Part shown: positions 55,766 to 64,000 of the stretch, piece after piece
How the letters are laid out: every line of letters begins with the position of its first letter
Numbering within the stretch: position 1 is the stretch's first letter
Assembly (NCBI RefSeq): GCF_000829375.1
Contig: NZ_AP014624.1
Location: 1,674,001-1,738,000, forward strand
Source: Chryseobacterium sp. StRB126
GTDB taxonomy: Bacteria; Bacteroidota; Bacteroidia; Flavobacteriales; Weeksellaceae
Direction: 5' to 3'
Length of the DNA: 64,000 nucleotides
The notes under the pieces: generated by a model
What the model was told of the DNA's origin: nothing
What the model saw: only the letters and a program-made list of their open reading frames with translations
Databases searched by the model: none
Position numbers and translations under genes: made by a program

Positions 55766-55892
55766 GGTGAAAGCATTTATTTTTTTGATGTTTCTGAAGA
55801 AAGAAGGTTAAAATGATAACGGGTTAAGGTTTGTTAATATTATAATGAGTAATGAAGTAATGAGTAATGGGTGTGAATGGTAGATAGGTTGG

Positions 55893-55966
55893 GAAACGCA
55901 AAGTAGCTAAGACTTTTAGAATATTATTATGTTTTAAGGCGCAAGGATTTTATCTGTAATAAAATT
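55893..55966 (+). repeat. Dispersed intergenic repeat B, copy 2
   Basis: GAAACGCAAAGTAGCTAAGA...GTTTTAAGGCGCAAGGATTTTATCT...AATAAAAT, matching 21865-21932 with small gaps. Confidence 0.55.
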
Positions 55967-56096
55967 GAACCCCTGTTGATCTCACGCTGATTTGGAGGTG
56001 CTGCAGATGACTATTACAAAAAATGTGTATTTTATTTAACCGTCGCGAATCCATGAATTATTAATTTTTTTATTCGGGTAGTCGTGGCAAAAAATA

Positions 56097-56190
56097 AAGC
56101 AGTATCCTTGCTTAGAATCTTTGATTCTCTCGTGCCTTAAAAACAGTATCACATTAAAAAAAAAAATAAGCCTTTGCGTTTTCCAAATAT
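56097..56190 (-). repeat. Dispersed intergenic repeat B, copy 3 (inverted)
   Basis: The reverse complement begins GGAAAACGCAAAGGC and has GTTTTTAAGGCACGAG, matching the other B copies at both ends but with a different middle. Confidence 0.5.
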
Positions 56191-56434
56191 GGAATTTGTT
56201 TGATATCAGTAAGTTGCATTTTTGATTCTTCAGATTTTTAACTTTTTATACTTATTTCACATTTTAGGCTCTATTTTTTATAAAAATTGTTAAACAATCA
56301 TTTAAAAATTAGTGTAAAATAAATATCTGATAATCATTTTGTTGTGTTTTTTTTAAGTGTTAAAAGAGATGAAAAAGCCTCCCTTGGCACGATTTTTACA
56401 TCCTTTTGTTTAGTAAAATTTAAAAATTAGAGTT

Positions 56435-56998
56435 ATGAAAATGTTTAAACAAGCAATATTGCTGGCTGGGGTTTTAACAGCAGGTATAGCAAGCGCACAA
56501 AGTTCACAAATGAATAATATGATCAAAGTGGGCGCAAATGTTGGTTTAGCAGTTCCTGCAGATAATCTTTCTGCAGCAGTAGGAGTGGATGTAGCTTACC
56601 AGAACCTGATTACACCTGGATTTGGATTAGGTATCGCATCTGGATATACTCACTATTTTGGAAAAGAAAACAACGGTTATAAAAATAATGATGTAGGGGT
56701 AGTTCCTGTAGCTGCTTTAGTAAGAATTTATCCTAAACAAACAGGTTTCTACTTCGGAACTGACTTAGGGTACGGATTCTTGGTAGGAGATAAAACTGTT
56801 GCCTCTAACACGAATGTTGAAAGAGCAAGCGGAGGCTTCTATATCAAACCGGAGATCGGATACCACAACAGAGACTGGAACTTCTTCGTACAATACCAGA
56901 AGGTTTTTGTAGGAACGAAAGGAGATTTAGCTGGTCAGGACTATAATGTGGGGAATATCGGAGTAGGATTCGGTTATAATATTCCATTAGGAAAGTAG
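56435..56998 (+). CDS. Small outer-membrane beta-barrel protein
   Basis: Protein of 187 aa. Signal peptide MKMFKQAILLAGVLTAGIASAQ, then an eight-strand-like barrel with alternating hydrophobic residues (MIKVGANVGLAVPADNLSAA, FGLGIASGYTHYFGKE, TGFYFGTDLGYGFLVG, FFVQYQKVFVGT) and a last strand NIGVGFGYNIPLGK. Outer-membrane protein-W/OmpA-barrel-like; no specific function visible. A strong terminator follows at 57029. Confidence 0.85.
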   Translation: MKMFKQAILLAGVLTAGIASAQSSQMNNMIKVGANVGLAVPADNLSAAVGVDVAYQNLITPGFGLGIASGYTHYFGKENNGYKNNDVGVVPVAALVRIYPKQTGFYFGTDLGYGFLVGDKTVASNTNVERASGGFYIKPEIGYHNRDWNFFVQYQKVFVGTKGDLAGQDYNVGNIGVGFGYNIPLGK

Positions 56999-57028
56999 TT
57001 AGATTTAATATATAAACAATTATTAACC

Positions 57029-57061
57029 AAAACCTTTTCACGAAAGTGAAAAGGTTTTTTT
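57029..57061 (+). terminator. Terminator after the outer-membrane barrel gene
   Basis: Perfect 13-bp stem AAAACCTTTTCAC / GTGAAAAGGTTTT, GAAA loop, T run. Confidence 0.93.
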
Positions 57062-57091
57062 GTTCTGTGCAGGATTTACGAAAACAATTAT

Positions 57092-57099
57092 TATATTTG
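57092..57099 (+). promoter_or_regulatory. glk -7 box TATATTTG
   Basis: Exact TAnnTTTG match 16 bp before the ATG at 57115. It lies inside the upstream open extension of the frame, which rules out the earlier start at 57046. Confidence 0.65.
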
Positions 57100-57114
57100 G
57101 TAAAATTTGAGGTT

Positions 57115-58164
57115 ATGATTCTGAATCCAAAATTTCCACTTTATTTACCAGGAGTAGAGAACAGTAATAATGATAATGTTTCTATCATTGGAGCAAGTCT
57201 TCGTGAAGATATAACAATCTTAGGCTATTTTGTTTCCGGTAACGGAGGTCTTGAGATTACACTACAAAATACATATTCTACTAAAGAGTATGCTTCTTTT
57301 AATGACATCTTAAAGAAGTTTATTCAGGATAATCAGTTGGAAAATGTAAAACGTCTGGGAATGGCTGTGCCAGGCCCTGTAATTGATGGAAAAAGTAATC
57401 CTGCCAGACTGGGCTGGAACTTAGATGTTGAAGAATATAAAAGAGAATTCGGTTTTGAAAAAGTAGAAATGCTGAATGATCTTGAAGCTTCTGCTTACGG
57501 AATGGCTCTTCTTGAAGATGATGACCTTGAAGCGATTTATACCAGCGGTCATCTTGAAAAAGGAAATGTAGCAATCCTTGCTCCTGGAAATGGATTGGGA
57601 GAAGCAGGATATTTCTTTGACGGAAAGAACTTAAGACCTTTCGCGACAGAAGGAGGACATTCTGAATTTTCACCAAGAACGAATGTGGAGGTTGAGTTTT
57701 ACCAGTTCCTAAATAATATCTATGGTATTGTGAGTTGGGAAAATGTATTATCTAAATCAGGATTATTCAATATCTATCGTTTTCTTAGAGATGTAAAAAG
57801 ACATCCCGAGCCTGAATGGTTAGGAGAACGTCTTGCTAATGGTAATTTCGTTGAAGAGCTTTACAAGGCAGCAGTAGAGGATAATGTACTGATCTGCAGA
57901 ATTGCTTTAGATACTTTCCTTGAGTTTTTGGCAAGAGAAGCCAATAACTTAACGTTAAAGTTAAAAGCTACCGGAGGTCTTCTGATTGCAGGAGACATTC
58001 CTCAGATGGTAAGAGAATATATTGATAAATCTAAGTTTTACGAAAAATTCAAGATCAGCGATAAAATGGAGGGAATGCTTAGAAACATCCCGATCTATCT
58101 GGTCAAGCAAAATCATACAGCATTAAATGGTATGGCACTGTACACGGCCTACTATCAGGCATAA
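57115..58164 (+). CDS. glk: Glucokinase
   Basis: ATP-dependent glucose kinase of the Glk family, 349 aa. Start at 57115 (MILNPKFPLYLPGVENSNND), because a promoter box lies just before it. Features: NVKRLGMAVPGPVIDGKSNP (about 76-95), LNDLEASAYGMALL with the catalytic Asp, NVAILAPGNGLGEAGYF, and FATEGGHSEFSPR (the EGGH sugar-binding motif). ATP-site glycine motif KATGGLLIAGDIPQMV. It feeds glycolysis; the FHS sugar transporter could supply substrate. Terminator at 58169. Confidence 0.92.
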   Translation: MILNPKFPLYLPGVENSNNDNVSIIGASLREDITILGYFVSGNGGLEITLQNTYSTKEYASFNDILKKFIQDNQLENVKRLGMAVPGPVIDGKSNPARLGWNLDVEEYKREFGFEKVEMLNDLEASAYGMALLEDDDLEAIYTSGHLEKGNVAILAPGNGLGEAGYFFDGKNLRPFATEGGHSEFSPRTNVEVEFYQFLNNIYGIVSWENVLSKSGLFNIYRFLRDVKRHPEPEWLGERLANGNFVEELYKAAVEDNVLICRIALDTFLEFLAREANNLTLKLKATGGLLIAGDIPQMVREYIDKSKFYEKFKISDKMEGMLRNIPIYLVKQNHTALNGMALYTAYYQA

Positions 58165-58168
58165 AAAG

Positions 58169-58197
58169 AAAACTCCGAAGAAATTCGGAGTTTTTTT
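58169..58197 (+). terminator. glk terminator
   Basis: Perfect 11-bp stem AAAACTCCGAA / TTCGGAGTTTT, GAAA loop, T run. Confidence 0.93.
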
Positions 58198-58270
58198 ATG
58201 GGATGATATTATTCATGAAAATAATTAAAATTCTTGATATACATCAATGAAATCTATCAAATAAGTTGGC

Positions 58271-58278
58271 TACCTTTG
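58271..58278 (+). promoter_or_regulatory. -7 box TACCTTTG before the first YceI gene
   Basis: Exact TAnnTTTG match 30 bp before the ATG at 58309. Confidence 0.55.
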
Positions 58279-58308
58279 TCCTAAACTTAATTAAAATAAT
58301 TCTAAACA

Positions 58309-58875
58309 ATGAAAAAAATATTTTTATTAGCAGTATTAGCTGGTGGTTTAGCTTTCGGACAGTCTAAAAAAGTAGTTGCATCTGATGTTCACTGGTGGGG
58401 ATATAAAGTAGCAAAATCTGAGGCAAGTTCTCACGATGGAACGGTGAAAGTAAAATCAGGTGATGTGGTAATGAAAGGAAATCAACTTGTAGGAGGAAAC
58501 TTCGTGTTGGATATGACTTCTATTAACGCTACCGATCTTACAGGAGAATATCAGCAAAAATTGAATGGGCACCTTAAAAATGGTGACTTCTTTGAAGTTG
58601 AAAAATTCCCAACTGCTAGTTTCAAAATTACAGGTGTAAAGAAAAACAATGATAAAATCTACAACTCTTTAGTAACAGGAAACCTTACTTTGAAAGGAAA
58701 AACAAACCCAGTTACTTTCCCTGCTAAAATTTCTTACAGCAAAGGAGTGGTAAGTTTAGTATCTAACAAATTCTCTTTCGACAGACAGAAATTTGATGTT
58801 GCTTACAAGTCTACGATGCAGGATGTTTTTGTGAAAGATGATATTGATATGGTCGTAAAAGTAACTGCTCAATAA
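58309..58875 (+). CDS. YceI-family protein 1
   Basis: Exported lipocalin-like protein of 188 aa. Signal MKKIFLLAVLAGGLAFGQ; YceI domain: VHWWGYKVAKSEASSHDGTV, FVLDMTSINATDLTGEYQQK, LKNGDFFEVEKFPTASFKIT, LVTGNLTLKGKTNPVTFPAK, FSFDRQKFDVAYKS. YceI proteins bind isoprenoid-type lipids. A paralogue follows 78 bp downstream with its own promoter. Confidence 0.93.
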   Translation: MKKIFLLAVLAGGLAFGQSKKVVASDVHWWGYKVAKSEASSHDGTVKVKSGDVVMKGNQLVGGNFVLDMTSINATDLTGEYQQKLNGHLKNGDFFEVEKFPTASFKITGVKKNNDKIYNSLVTGNLTLKGKTNPVTFPAKISYSKGVVSLVSNKFSFDRQKFDVAYKSTMQDVFVKDDIDMVVKVTAQ

Positions 58876-58896
58876 ATTAATCAAAAAAAGATTGTT

Positions 58897-58925
58897 AAAA
58901 GTGTAGAAGTTCTACACTTTTTTTT
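58897..58925 (+). terminator. Terminator between the two YceI genes
   Basis: Stem AAAAGTGTAG / CTACACTTTT, five-base loop, T run; the T run merges into the next -7 box. Confidence 0.88.
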
Positions 58926-58932
58926 ATTTTTG
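58925..58932 (+). promoter_or_regulatory. -7 box TATTTTTG before the second YceI gene
   Basis: TAnnTTTG match 21 bp before the ATG at 58954, immediately after the upstream terminator. Confidence 0.5.
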
Positions 58933-58953
58933 TTGAATTGTAAATAAAAAAGA

Positions 58954-59580
58954 ATGAAAAGATTACTATTGTTTGCTATGGTGTGCGCAAGCATATCATT
59001 TGTTTCTGCTCAAAGGAAATTTGATAAAGTTTCAAAAGTGACTTCATCGGAGATCAGATGGTGGGGATATAAGGTTGTAAAAACTGAGGCTTCCTCCCAT
59101 TCAGGAACGATAAAATTAAAAAGTGGAAAATTCAACTTCGATCATACTGTACTGGTAGATGGTGAATTTATAATAGATATGAGAAGTATGATGGCGGGTG
59201 ATGTTTCTGATGAAGATCAGATCAAACTTACCAATGACCTGAAAAGTACGAACTTTTTTGAAGTGAAGAAATTCCCGGTTGCCAAATTTCATTTGACTAA
59301 AATTATTCCATTAGCAAACAGTGAGTATAACTCTACAGTATACGGAGACCTTACCCTTAAAGGTGTGAGAAAAACCATTACTTTCCCGGCGAATGTATAC
59401 GTAACTCAGTTTACTACAGCGATTGAATCTGCGAAGTTCTCTCTCAACAGAAGAGACTTTAAAGTATTCTATCAGTCTTCATTAAAAGATTACTTCATCA
59501 AGGACGAAATGGATATTCAGTTTAAAGTGTCTACTGAAAAGCTGGATAATGAAAACAGAGTTCCTGCAAAGAAGAAATAA
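58954..59580 (+). CDS. YceI-family protein 2
   Basis: Paralogue of the preceding gene, 208 aa. Signal MKRLLLFAMVCASISFVSAQ; SSEIRWWGYKVVKTEASSHS, LVDGEFIIDMRSMMAGDVSD, LKSTNFFEVKKFPVAKFHLT, STVYGDLTLKGVRKTITFPA. It has a longer basic tail (STEKLDNENRVPAKKK). Tandem duplication followed by divergence is clear from the shared RWWGYKV/HWWGYKV and FFEV.KFP blocks. Confidence 0.93.
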   Translation: MKRLLLFAMVCASISFVSAQRKFDKVSKVTSSEIRWWGYKVVKTEASSHSGTIKLKSGKFNFDHTVLVDGEFIIDMRSMMAGDVSDEDQIKLTNDLKSTNFFEVKKFPVAKFHLTKIIPLANSEYNSTVYGDLTLKGVRKTITFPANVYVTQFTTAIESAKFSLNRRDFKVFYQSSLKDYFIKDEMDIQFKVSTEKLDNENRVPAKKK

Positions 59581-60221
59581 AATTAAATGTAATGTTGATA
59601 AAAAAGCAGTTCTTAGGAGCTGTTTTTTTTTTGTGGGATAATGTGATGAAGAACGATAGGAGCAAGATATGGTGTTTTTATTGGCCGTCCCGTCAAAAAT
59701 TCTTTGAATTTTCGCCACCACTCCGGAGGGAGGAGAATGATTATATTTTCGATTGTGATATTCGTTAGAGGGGTAATTTTTGTGTGTTATTTAACCTGTT
59801 TTTGGGATAAAACATTTCTGTTTTTAGTAAATAAGGAAGCCTGGAACTGAGAGAGGGAAGTGAGTTGAGGTTAAAAAAGCACTTACAACCCTGTAATGTA
59901 TTATTCCTTTAAAGACAGCTTCATCCAATTTTACGGCAACATCAGAAATGGTAGTTCCGAGAGTAACTTCCAGCCTCTCTCTTCCAGCTTCCAGCCTACT
60001 ATCGTTAATTTTATGATCCCGAACTCGGGTTATTTAAGATACTTTATATTCTTGCAGAATGACAACGTGTGTAGATCATTTACTGTTTTTCTTTTTGATC
60101 TTCTGAAAGAGTCTCAATATAGATTAGAAGGCAGTGTAGATTTTTCAATAATTAAACATTTATAAGTTAAATTCTTTTAATCTCCATAGTAGCTTTTCTG
60201 CATTTTTTATAAATTAGTAGG
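59581..60221. other. Long intergenic region
   Basis: No convincing gene in 641 bases. It holds a terminator-like hairpin (about 59601-59632, CAGTTC-TTAG-GAGCTG then T run) and repeat A copy 3 (59689-59739). At about 59965-60005 lie short CTTCCAGCCT repeats. An open stretch at 59896-60165 looks non-coding. Confidence 0.5.
59689..59739 (+). repeat. Dispersed palindromic repeat A, copy 3
   Basis: CCCGTCAAAAATTCTTTGAA is identical to 52928-52947; then TTTTCGCCACCACTCCGGAG, close to the same copy. Confidence 0.7.
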
Positions 60222-60890
60222 ATGAAAATTTATGTTGTAAGCGGTCTTGGAGCAGACTTCAAGGTACTTGAAAGATTACAGTTTCCCAAGCATTGTGAAC
60301 TTGTTTTTATAGACTGGCTCATCCCGGAGAAAAATGAGCCTTTTCATGCTTATGTAGAAAGAATGGCAGAGAAAATAGATCCTTCAGAGCCATTCTGCCT
60401 GGTTGGATATTCTTTTGGTGGAATTATGGTTCAGGAGATCAATCGTTTGAAACCAGCCGAAAAAGTAGTCATTCTGGGAAGCATCAAATCTGATAAGGAA
60501 AAATCCAAATTCATAAAGACTGGGGAAGTAACAAAAATCCCTAGAATATTACCCGTAGGACTGTTTAATGCGAGAGCAGCCAATGTATATGGTGTTCTCA
60601 GAAAGTTGTTCGATCCAAAGAATCCGAGAATTCTTCAATATTTCAGAGTAAGAGATCCTTATTATCTGAAATGGTCTGTAGAAAAGGTTGCTGAATGGAA
60701 ATTTGATGAGAATCCAAAGGTCATCCAGATATTGGGAGATAAGGATATTGTTTTTCCAATCAGAAATTCAAAACCTGATTATATCATTAAAGGAGGAACC
60801 CATCTGTTTCCGGCCACTAAAGCCAAAGAGGTTTCTAAAATCTTGAATGAAATATTTAGTGAAAAAGCAATAATGTTATTGGATGAATAA
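60222..60890 (+). CDS. Alpha/beta hydrolase
   Basis: Cytosolic hydrolase of 222 aa: opening strand KIYVVSGLGADFKVL, nucleophile elbow LVGYSFGGIMVQEI (Ser about 71), acid in IQILGDKDIVFPI (about 169-181), His in IIKGGTHLFPA (about 188-198). All three catalytic residues present. Substrate unknown; esterase or lipase-like. It stands alone upstream of the ammonium transporter. Confidence 0.85.
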   Translation: MKIYVVSGLGADFKVLERLQFPKHCELVFIDWLIPEKNEPFHAYVERMAEKIDPSEPFCLVGYSFGGIMVQEINRLKPAEKVVILGSIKSDKEKSKFIKTGEVTKIPRILPVGLFNARAANVYGVLRKLFDPKNPRILQYFRVRDPYYLKWSVEKVAEWKFDENPKVIQILGDKDIVFPIRNSKPDYIIKGGTHLFPATKAKEVSKILNEIFSEKAIMLLDE

Positions 60891-60942
60891 TTTTTAACAG
60901 GGGTGATTGTTAAATAAATGACTTTTTTATGATATTTATATG

Positions 60943-60950
60943 TAATTTTG
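60943..60950 (+). promoter_or_regulatory. amt -7 box TAATTTTG
   Basis: Exact TAnnTTTG match overlapping upstream candidate starts (TTG 60948, ATG 60951), so transcription begins after them and translation should start at ATG 60972. Confidence 0.6.
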
Positions 60951-60971
60951 ATGGGGTTAAATATAAATTTT

Positions 60972-62315
60972 ATGAAAATAGGTTTAAAATGGATCGTTTC
61001 ATTCTCTCTTATTGCTTTGGTTGCTATTGGAGGTTTGTTCTGGAATCCGGTTACAGATATTTCTGATAAAGGGGCGTTTTTAAATGAAGATAAAATTGTA
61101 GGAGCGGATGTAGCCTGGATTTTAGCAGCAGCCGGACTTGTATTGCTGATGACACCGGGATTATCCTTTTTTTATGGAGGAATGGTAGGCAGAAAGAATG
61201 TAATTTCTACCATGCTGCAGAGTTTTATTGCGTTAGGCGTTATTTCTATGGTTTGGGTGGTGGTTGGTTTTTCATTATCCTTCGGTGAATCTCTGGGGAT
61301 CACCATTGCCGGGGAACATTACGGGATTATTGGAAATCCGTTAAGCTATCCTTTTTTTAATGGAGTAGGGAATCTGCCGCATAGGATGATGGCTCCCACT
61401 ATTCCTTTTATTCTGTTTGCCTTATTCCAGATGAAATTTGCTGTTATTACTCCTGCGATTATTACCGGATCTTTTGCAGAGCGTGTTCGTTTCATTTCTT
61501 ATCTTTTATTCATTGTTTTGTTCAGTATTTGTATTTACACTCCACTTTGTCACATGGTATGGCATCCTGATGGTCTTTTAAACAAATATTTTGGTGTGAA
61601 AGATTTTGCCGGTGGAACAGTTGTGCATATGAGTGCAGGTTTTGCCGCACTGGCAGGAGCTTTGGTATTGGGAAAACGGAAAAACCCACATCATGAACCT
61701 TCTAATATTCCCTATGTACTTCTGGGTACAGGAATGCTGTGGTTTGGATGGTTTGGATTTAATGCAGGATCTGCTTTAAGTGCTTCTGCTTCTGCAGCAA
61801 CTGCCTTCGGAACTACTACCATTGCCTCAGCTTCTGCCATGATGACCTGGATATTTTTTGACAGAATCAACGGGAGGAGCATATCTGCCTTGGGAGCATG
61901 TATTGGTGCGGTGGTAGGTCTTGTTGCTATTACACCCGGATGTGGATTTGTTAGTATTCAGGAGAGCCTTTTCATAGGGTTTATTTCTGCCATTGTTTCT
62001 AATCTGCTGGTTAATTGGAAAGCTTTAAATAAGATAGATGACACCTTGGACGTTTTTGCCTGCCATGGAGTAGGAGGTATTATGGGAATGATTCTAACGG
62101 CTATTTTTGCTCATGGTGAAAAAGCAAGCCTTCTGCATGGTGGAGTTGAAGTATTCCTTCACCATCTGGCTGCATTATTTCTGGTGTCTGCATTTACTTT
62201 TCTTGGATCTTTGTTGTTGTATAAAGTTACCAATGCGATCATTACATTAAGAGTTTCGGAGGAATCTGAAAATATAGGACTTGATCTTTCCCAACATCAG
62301 GAGCGGTTTAATTGA
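60972..62315 (+). CDS. amt: Ammonium transporter (Amt family)
   Basis: Inner-membrane ammonium channel of 447 aa with 11 membrane helices; start at 60972 because the promoter box overlaps earlier starts. Features: AAAGLVLLMTPGLSFFYGGM, MLQSFIALGVISMVWVVVGF, ITGSFAERVRFISYLLF, the Amt signature FAGGTVVHMSAGFAALAGAL, GTGMLWFGWFGFNAGSAL (pore histidine follows in DVFACHGVGGIMGMIL). The N-terminal signal-like helix is cleavable in some members. No glnK gene follows. Confidence 0.95.
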   Translation: MKIGLKWIVSFSLIALVAIGGLFWNPVTDISDKGAFLNEDKIVGADVAWILAAAGLVLLMTPGLSFFYGGMVGRKNVISTMLQSFIALGVISMVWVVVGFSLSFGESLGITIAGEHYGIIGNPLSYPFFNGVGNLPHRMMAPTIPFILFALFQMKFAVITPAIITGSFAERVRFISYLLFIVLFSICIYTPLCHMVWHPDGLLNKYFGVKDFAGGTVVHMSAGFAALAGALVLGKRKNPHHEPSNIPYVLLGTGMLWFGWFGFNAGSALSASASAATAFGTTTIASASAMMTWIFFDRINGRSISALGACIGAVVGLVAITPGCGFVSIQESLFIGFISAIVSNLLVNWKALNKIDDTLDVFACHGVGGIMGMILTAIFAHGEKASLLHGGVEVFLHHLAALFLVSAFTFLGSLLLYKVTNAIITLRVSEESENIGLDLSQHQERFN

Positions 62316-62366
62316 TGAATAAGAAAATAGAGCCTTTTCAGAAGACTCTAATTGAAAAAATGATCA

Positions 62367-62990
62367 TTATGTAATGGATTGAATGGCATTGAAGATTTTA
62401 TTTTTTGAGTTTTCAAAGATGTCACCACCAAATTCTTCGTTATCCAATGAAAAGGTGGTAATATCTGTAATTCCCATAATCCCTAAAATATGTTTCAGAT
62501 AGGTTGTCTGAAAATTGACATGTCCGTTTTTTTCATTTTCGCCATATCCGGTATCACCGCGGGTTGATAGTATAAATGCTTTTTTGTTTTCAAGCAGTCC
62601 TACATAATCACCATCCGGAATGCCGGATCTGAATTTCCAGGTTTCATTAATTCTCATTATCTGATCTATATAGGCTTTTAATCCTGCCGGGATAGACCAA
62701 TTGTACATGGGAGTACCAATAACATACATATCATGTTCTTTGAGTTCTTTTATCAGTTCATCACTTAATTGTAAGGCTTTTATGTTTTCTTCTGTTCTGT
62801 CTGATGATTTTTTAAAGGCACCGGCAATCCATCCTTCATCAATATTAGTAATGTTGTCAATTCCGGTTTCCCTGTAAGTGAATAGATCGGAAGGATATTT
62901 GGTTTTCCAGTTTTCTACAAAAAGCTGGGTTAGTTTTCTGCTGTAAGATCTTTTACTTCTTACACTGGCATTGATAATCAGTATTTTCAT
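62367..62990 (-). CDS. Azoreductase-like FMN-dependent NAD(P)H oxidoreductase
   Basis: Flavodoxin-fold enzyme of 207 aa, AzoR/quinone reductase group: MKILIINASVRSKRSYSRKL (phosphate-binding loop for FMN), then DMYVIGTPMYNWSIPAGLKA and YIDQIMRINETWKF (flavin contact). LLENKKAFILSTRGDTGYGE is the second flavin loop. It would reduce quinones or azo dyes by two electrons. Next to a Crp/Fnr regulator on the same strand, likely its regulator. Confidence 0.87.
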   Translation of the reverse strand: MKILIINASVRSKRSYSRKLTQLFVENWKTKYPSDLFTYRETGIDNITNIDEGWIAGAFKKSSDRTEENIKALQLSDELIKELKEHDMYVIGTPMYNWSIPAGLKAYIDQIMRINETWKFRSGIPDGDYVGLLENKKAFILSTRGDTGYGENEKNGHVNFQTTYLKHILGIMGITDITTFSLDNEEFGGDIFENSKNKIFNAIQSIT

Positions 62991-63050
62991 TTGTTATGAT
63001 TTTATAACAGCAAAATTCCTGATTATTCATTAGGGAAAAATTGATCTAGT

Positions 63051-63629
63051 TCAAGAGGATTTATTTTTTTTCCTGATCCTGCTTATAAATTCTGCAGATA
63101 CGCCTAAATAGGAAGCTATTAAATATTGTGGAACTCTGGAGGCTATATCCGGATAGGTTTCCAGAAAATCATAATATCTTTGTTCCGCCTTAAGCATGTG
63201 GTTAAAAACAACTCTTTTCTCAAGAGTTCCCAGATAACCTTCTAAAATAATTCTGAAGTATTTTTCCAAAGAGGGAATTTTTTCCAGCATTTTTTGAAAA
63301 GAGGGTTGACTGATCTGCAGAAGAGTTGTCTTTTCAACAGCCTGTATATTGTAAATGGATGCTTTTTGTTTGGAGAAACTGGAGATATCGGTAGCCCACC
63401 AATGGTCAATAGCTAAAAAAAGAATCTCTTCATTTCCATTGTCAGCATTGATGCAGAAAGCCTTTAAAACCCCTGAGACAATATAGCTGTCATGTCGGCA
63501 GACTTCTCCGTTTCTTAACAGTAAATCCCCTTTTTCCAACGTTCTCTCTGTCCAGAAACTTTTACAAAGGGAAATCTCTTCCGGGCTAAGCGTAACATGC
63601 TGTGTAATGCTCTTAATTAATGTTTCCAT
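63051..63629 (-). CDS. Crp/Fnr-family regulator
   Basis: Protein of 192 aa: cyclic-nucleotide-binding-like beta roll (about 15-110; LEKGDLLLRNGEVCRHDSYI, ISQPSFQKMLEKIPSLEKYF dimer helix) and a C-terminal helix-turn-helix (VPQYLIASYLGVSAEFISRI). No Fnr-type Cys cluster, and the cAMP-binding RxS phosphate motif is not apparent, so the ligand is unclear. It lies 61 bp upstream of the azoreductase-like gene. Confidence 0.88.
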   Translation of the reverse strand: METLIKSITQHVTLSPEEISLCKSFWTERTLEKGDLLLRNGEVCRHDSYIVSGVLKAFCINADNGNEEILFLAIDHWWATDISSFSKQKASIYNIQAVEKTTLLQISQPSFQKMLEKIPSLEKYFRIILEGYLGTLEKRVVFNHMLKAEQRYYDFLETYPDIASRVPQYLIASYLGVSAEFISRIRKKNKSS

Positions 63630-63780
63630 TCAAAATAATTTAAAGAGAACTGGTAATAGATCTGAAACAGGTAAAAGATATTGGCTAATTTACAAAAATA
63701 GGCGTTAACCATTTATTATATTCATGATGTAGGGCTGTTAATTGTGAGATTTTACTATGCTTATTATAAGATTTATCATG

Positions 63781-63788
63781 TATCTTTG
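63781..63788 (+). promoter_or_regulatory. -7 box TATCTTTG before sdaA
   Basis: Exact TAnnTTTG match 27 bp upstream of the ATG at 63815. Confidence 0.55.
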
Positions 63789-63814
63789 CTTTTGAGGAAA
63801 ATGAAGAATCATTT

Positions 63815-64000
63815 ATGGAATCAATATCGGTTTTTGAGATTATTAAAGTTGGGATAGGCCCGTCCAGTTCGCATACGATGGGGCCATGGAATGCAGCATC
63901 CGCATTTATCAGGATTATAAAAAGAGAAAGATCAATAGAAGAAGTGAAAGAGGTCTTTCTTGAGTTCTTTGGTTCACTCGCAAAAACGGGAATCGGACAC
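63815..64000 (+). CDS. sdaA: L-serine ammonia-lyase, N-terminal part (cut by the window edge)
   Basis: The first 62 codons are present: MESISVFEIIKVGIGPSSSH followed by TMGPWNAASAF, the SDH-beta signature of iron-sulfur L-serine dehydratase, which turns serine into pyruvate and ammonia. The frame is open at base 64000. ATG 63801 nearby is out of frame. Confidence 0.88.
   Translation, partial: MESISVFEIIKVGIGPSSSHTMGPWNAASAFIRIIKRERSIEEVKEVFLEFFGSLAKTGIGH

Larger units (their letters stand above)
55766..56434. other. Long intergenic region with dispersed repeats
   Basis: No gene seen in 669 bases. It holds repeat B as a direct copy (55893-55966) and an inverted copy (56089-56190), plus low-complexity GAGTAATGA motifs (55845-55870). 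The last 150 bases are very AT-rich and must contain the promoter of the outer-membrane protein gene; I see no exact TAnnTTTG box. Confidence 0.5.

Noticed and set aside
57046..57114. N-terminal extension of glucokinase
   Set aside because: It overlaps the upstream terminator and the TATATTTG promoter box; the start at 57115 fits the family.
59896..60165. Open frame of 89 codons
   Set aside because: It covers low-complexity CTTCCAGCCT-type repeats, has an unnatural composition and no recognisable domain.

Overview
The window reads as a chromosome segment from a Bacteroidota flavobacterium, most likely Chryseobacterium or a close relative in the Weeksellaceae. This rests on AT-rich DNA, Bacteroidota -7 boxes of the form TAnnTTTG, a type IX secretion sorting tail, MKNLKK...GG 'bacteriocin-like' peptides, an FHS sugar transporter, DUF1501/DUF1800 and DUF2975/XRE gene pairs, and two YceI proteins. 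The genus is inferred from memory of gene families, not from a search.

Bases 1-12,780 form an AT-rich accessory island ending exactly at the 3' end of a tRNA-Leu(CAA) gene. From the left it holds a partial gene with a damaged start, an immunity-like gene beside a decayed polymorphic-toxin tail, an IS481-family element beside a type IX sorting-domain fragment, a two-gene ATPase + HNH nuclease module resembling Septu, and a tightly overlapping four-gene minus-strand operon. That operon encodes a winged-helix-like protein, a BrxC/BrxD-like ATPase, a PD-(D/E)XK-like protein and a D12 adenine methylase. I do not recognise the combination; it is the best candidate here for an undescribed defence system.

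Bases 12,950-29,200 are mostly core: an MBL hydrolase, a GAF/fRMsr protein, a cupin, a BtuF-like binding protein, mgtE, rpsO, pnp, an FHS sugar transporter, and an outer-membrane receptor with its MarR regulator and a palindromic operator. Between them, 17.2-19.8 kb, lies a family of small Cys-rich double-Gly-leader peptides: three intact and two decayed.

Bases 29,450-34,600 are a contractile-injection (type VI secretion-like) cargo module: a LysM-like protein, a PAAR-like DUF4280 spike, a large effector with lysozyme-like and M23 domains, and a lipoprotein that is probably its immunity protein. An ABC exporter with a permease-M1 peptidase fusion follows, then a DUF2975/XRE pair and a TfoX-like protein.

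Bases 40,250-52,560 are an RNA-repair neighbourhood: two RlaP-like nucleotidyltransferases around SUKH-like repeat proteins, then, after a cobTSC segment and a nine-copy tandem repeat, a TROVE-like/TerD-like protein, a 113-nt tRNA-like RNA with a 46-nt anticodon loop, rtcB, a HopJ-family gene and a WYL regulator. The order rtcB - tRNA-like RNA - Ro-like gene recalls the enterobacterial rsr-yrl-rtcBA locus. The RNA carries one copy of a hairpin repeated downstream with compensatory stem changes.

Bases 53,160-64,000 are core-like: DUF1501/DUF1800, an outer-membrane barrel, glucokinase, two YceI proteins, an alpha/beta hydrolase, an ammonium transporter, an azoreductase-like protein, a Crp/Fnr regulator and the start of an L-serine ammonia-lyase. 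Several short dispersed intergenic repeats occur across the core part.
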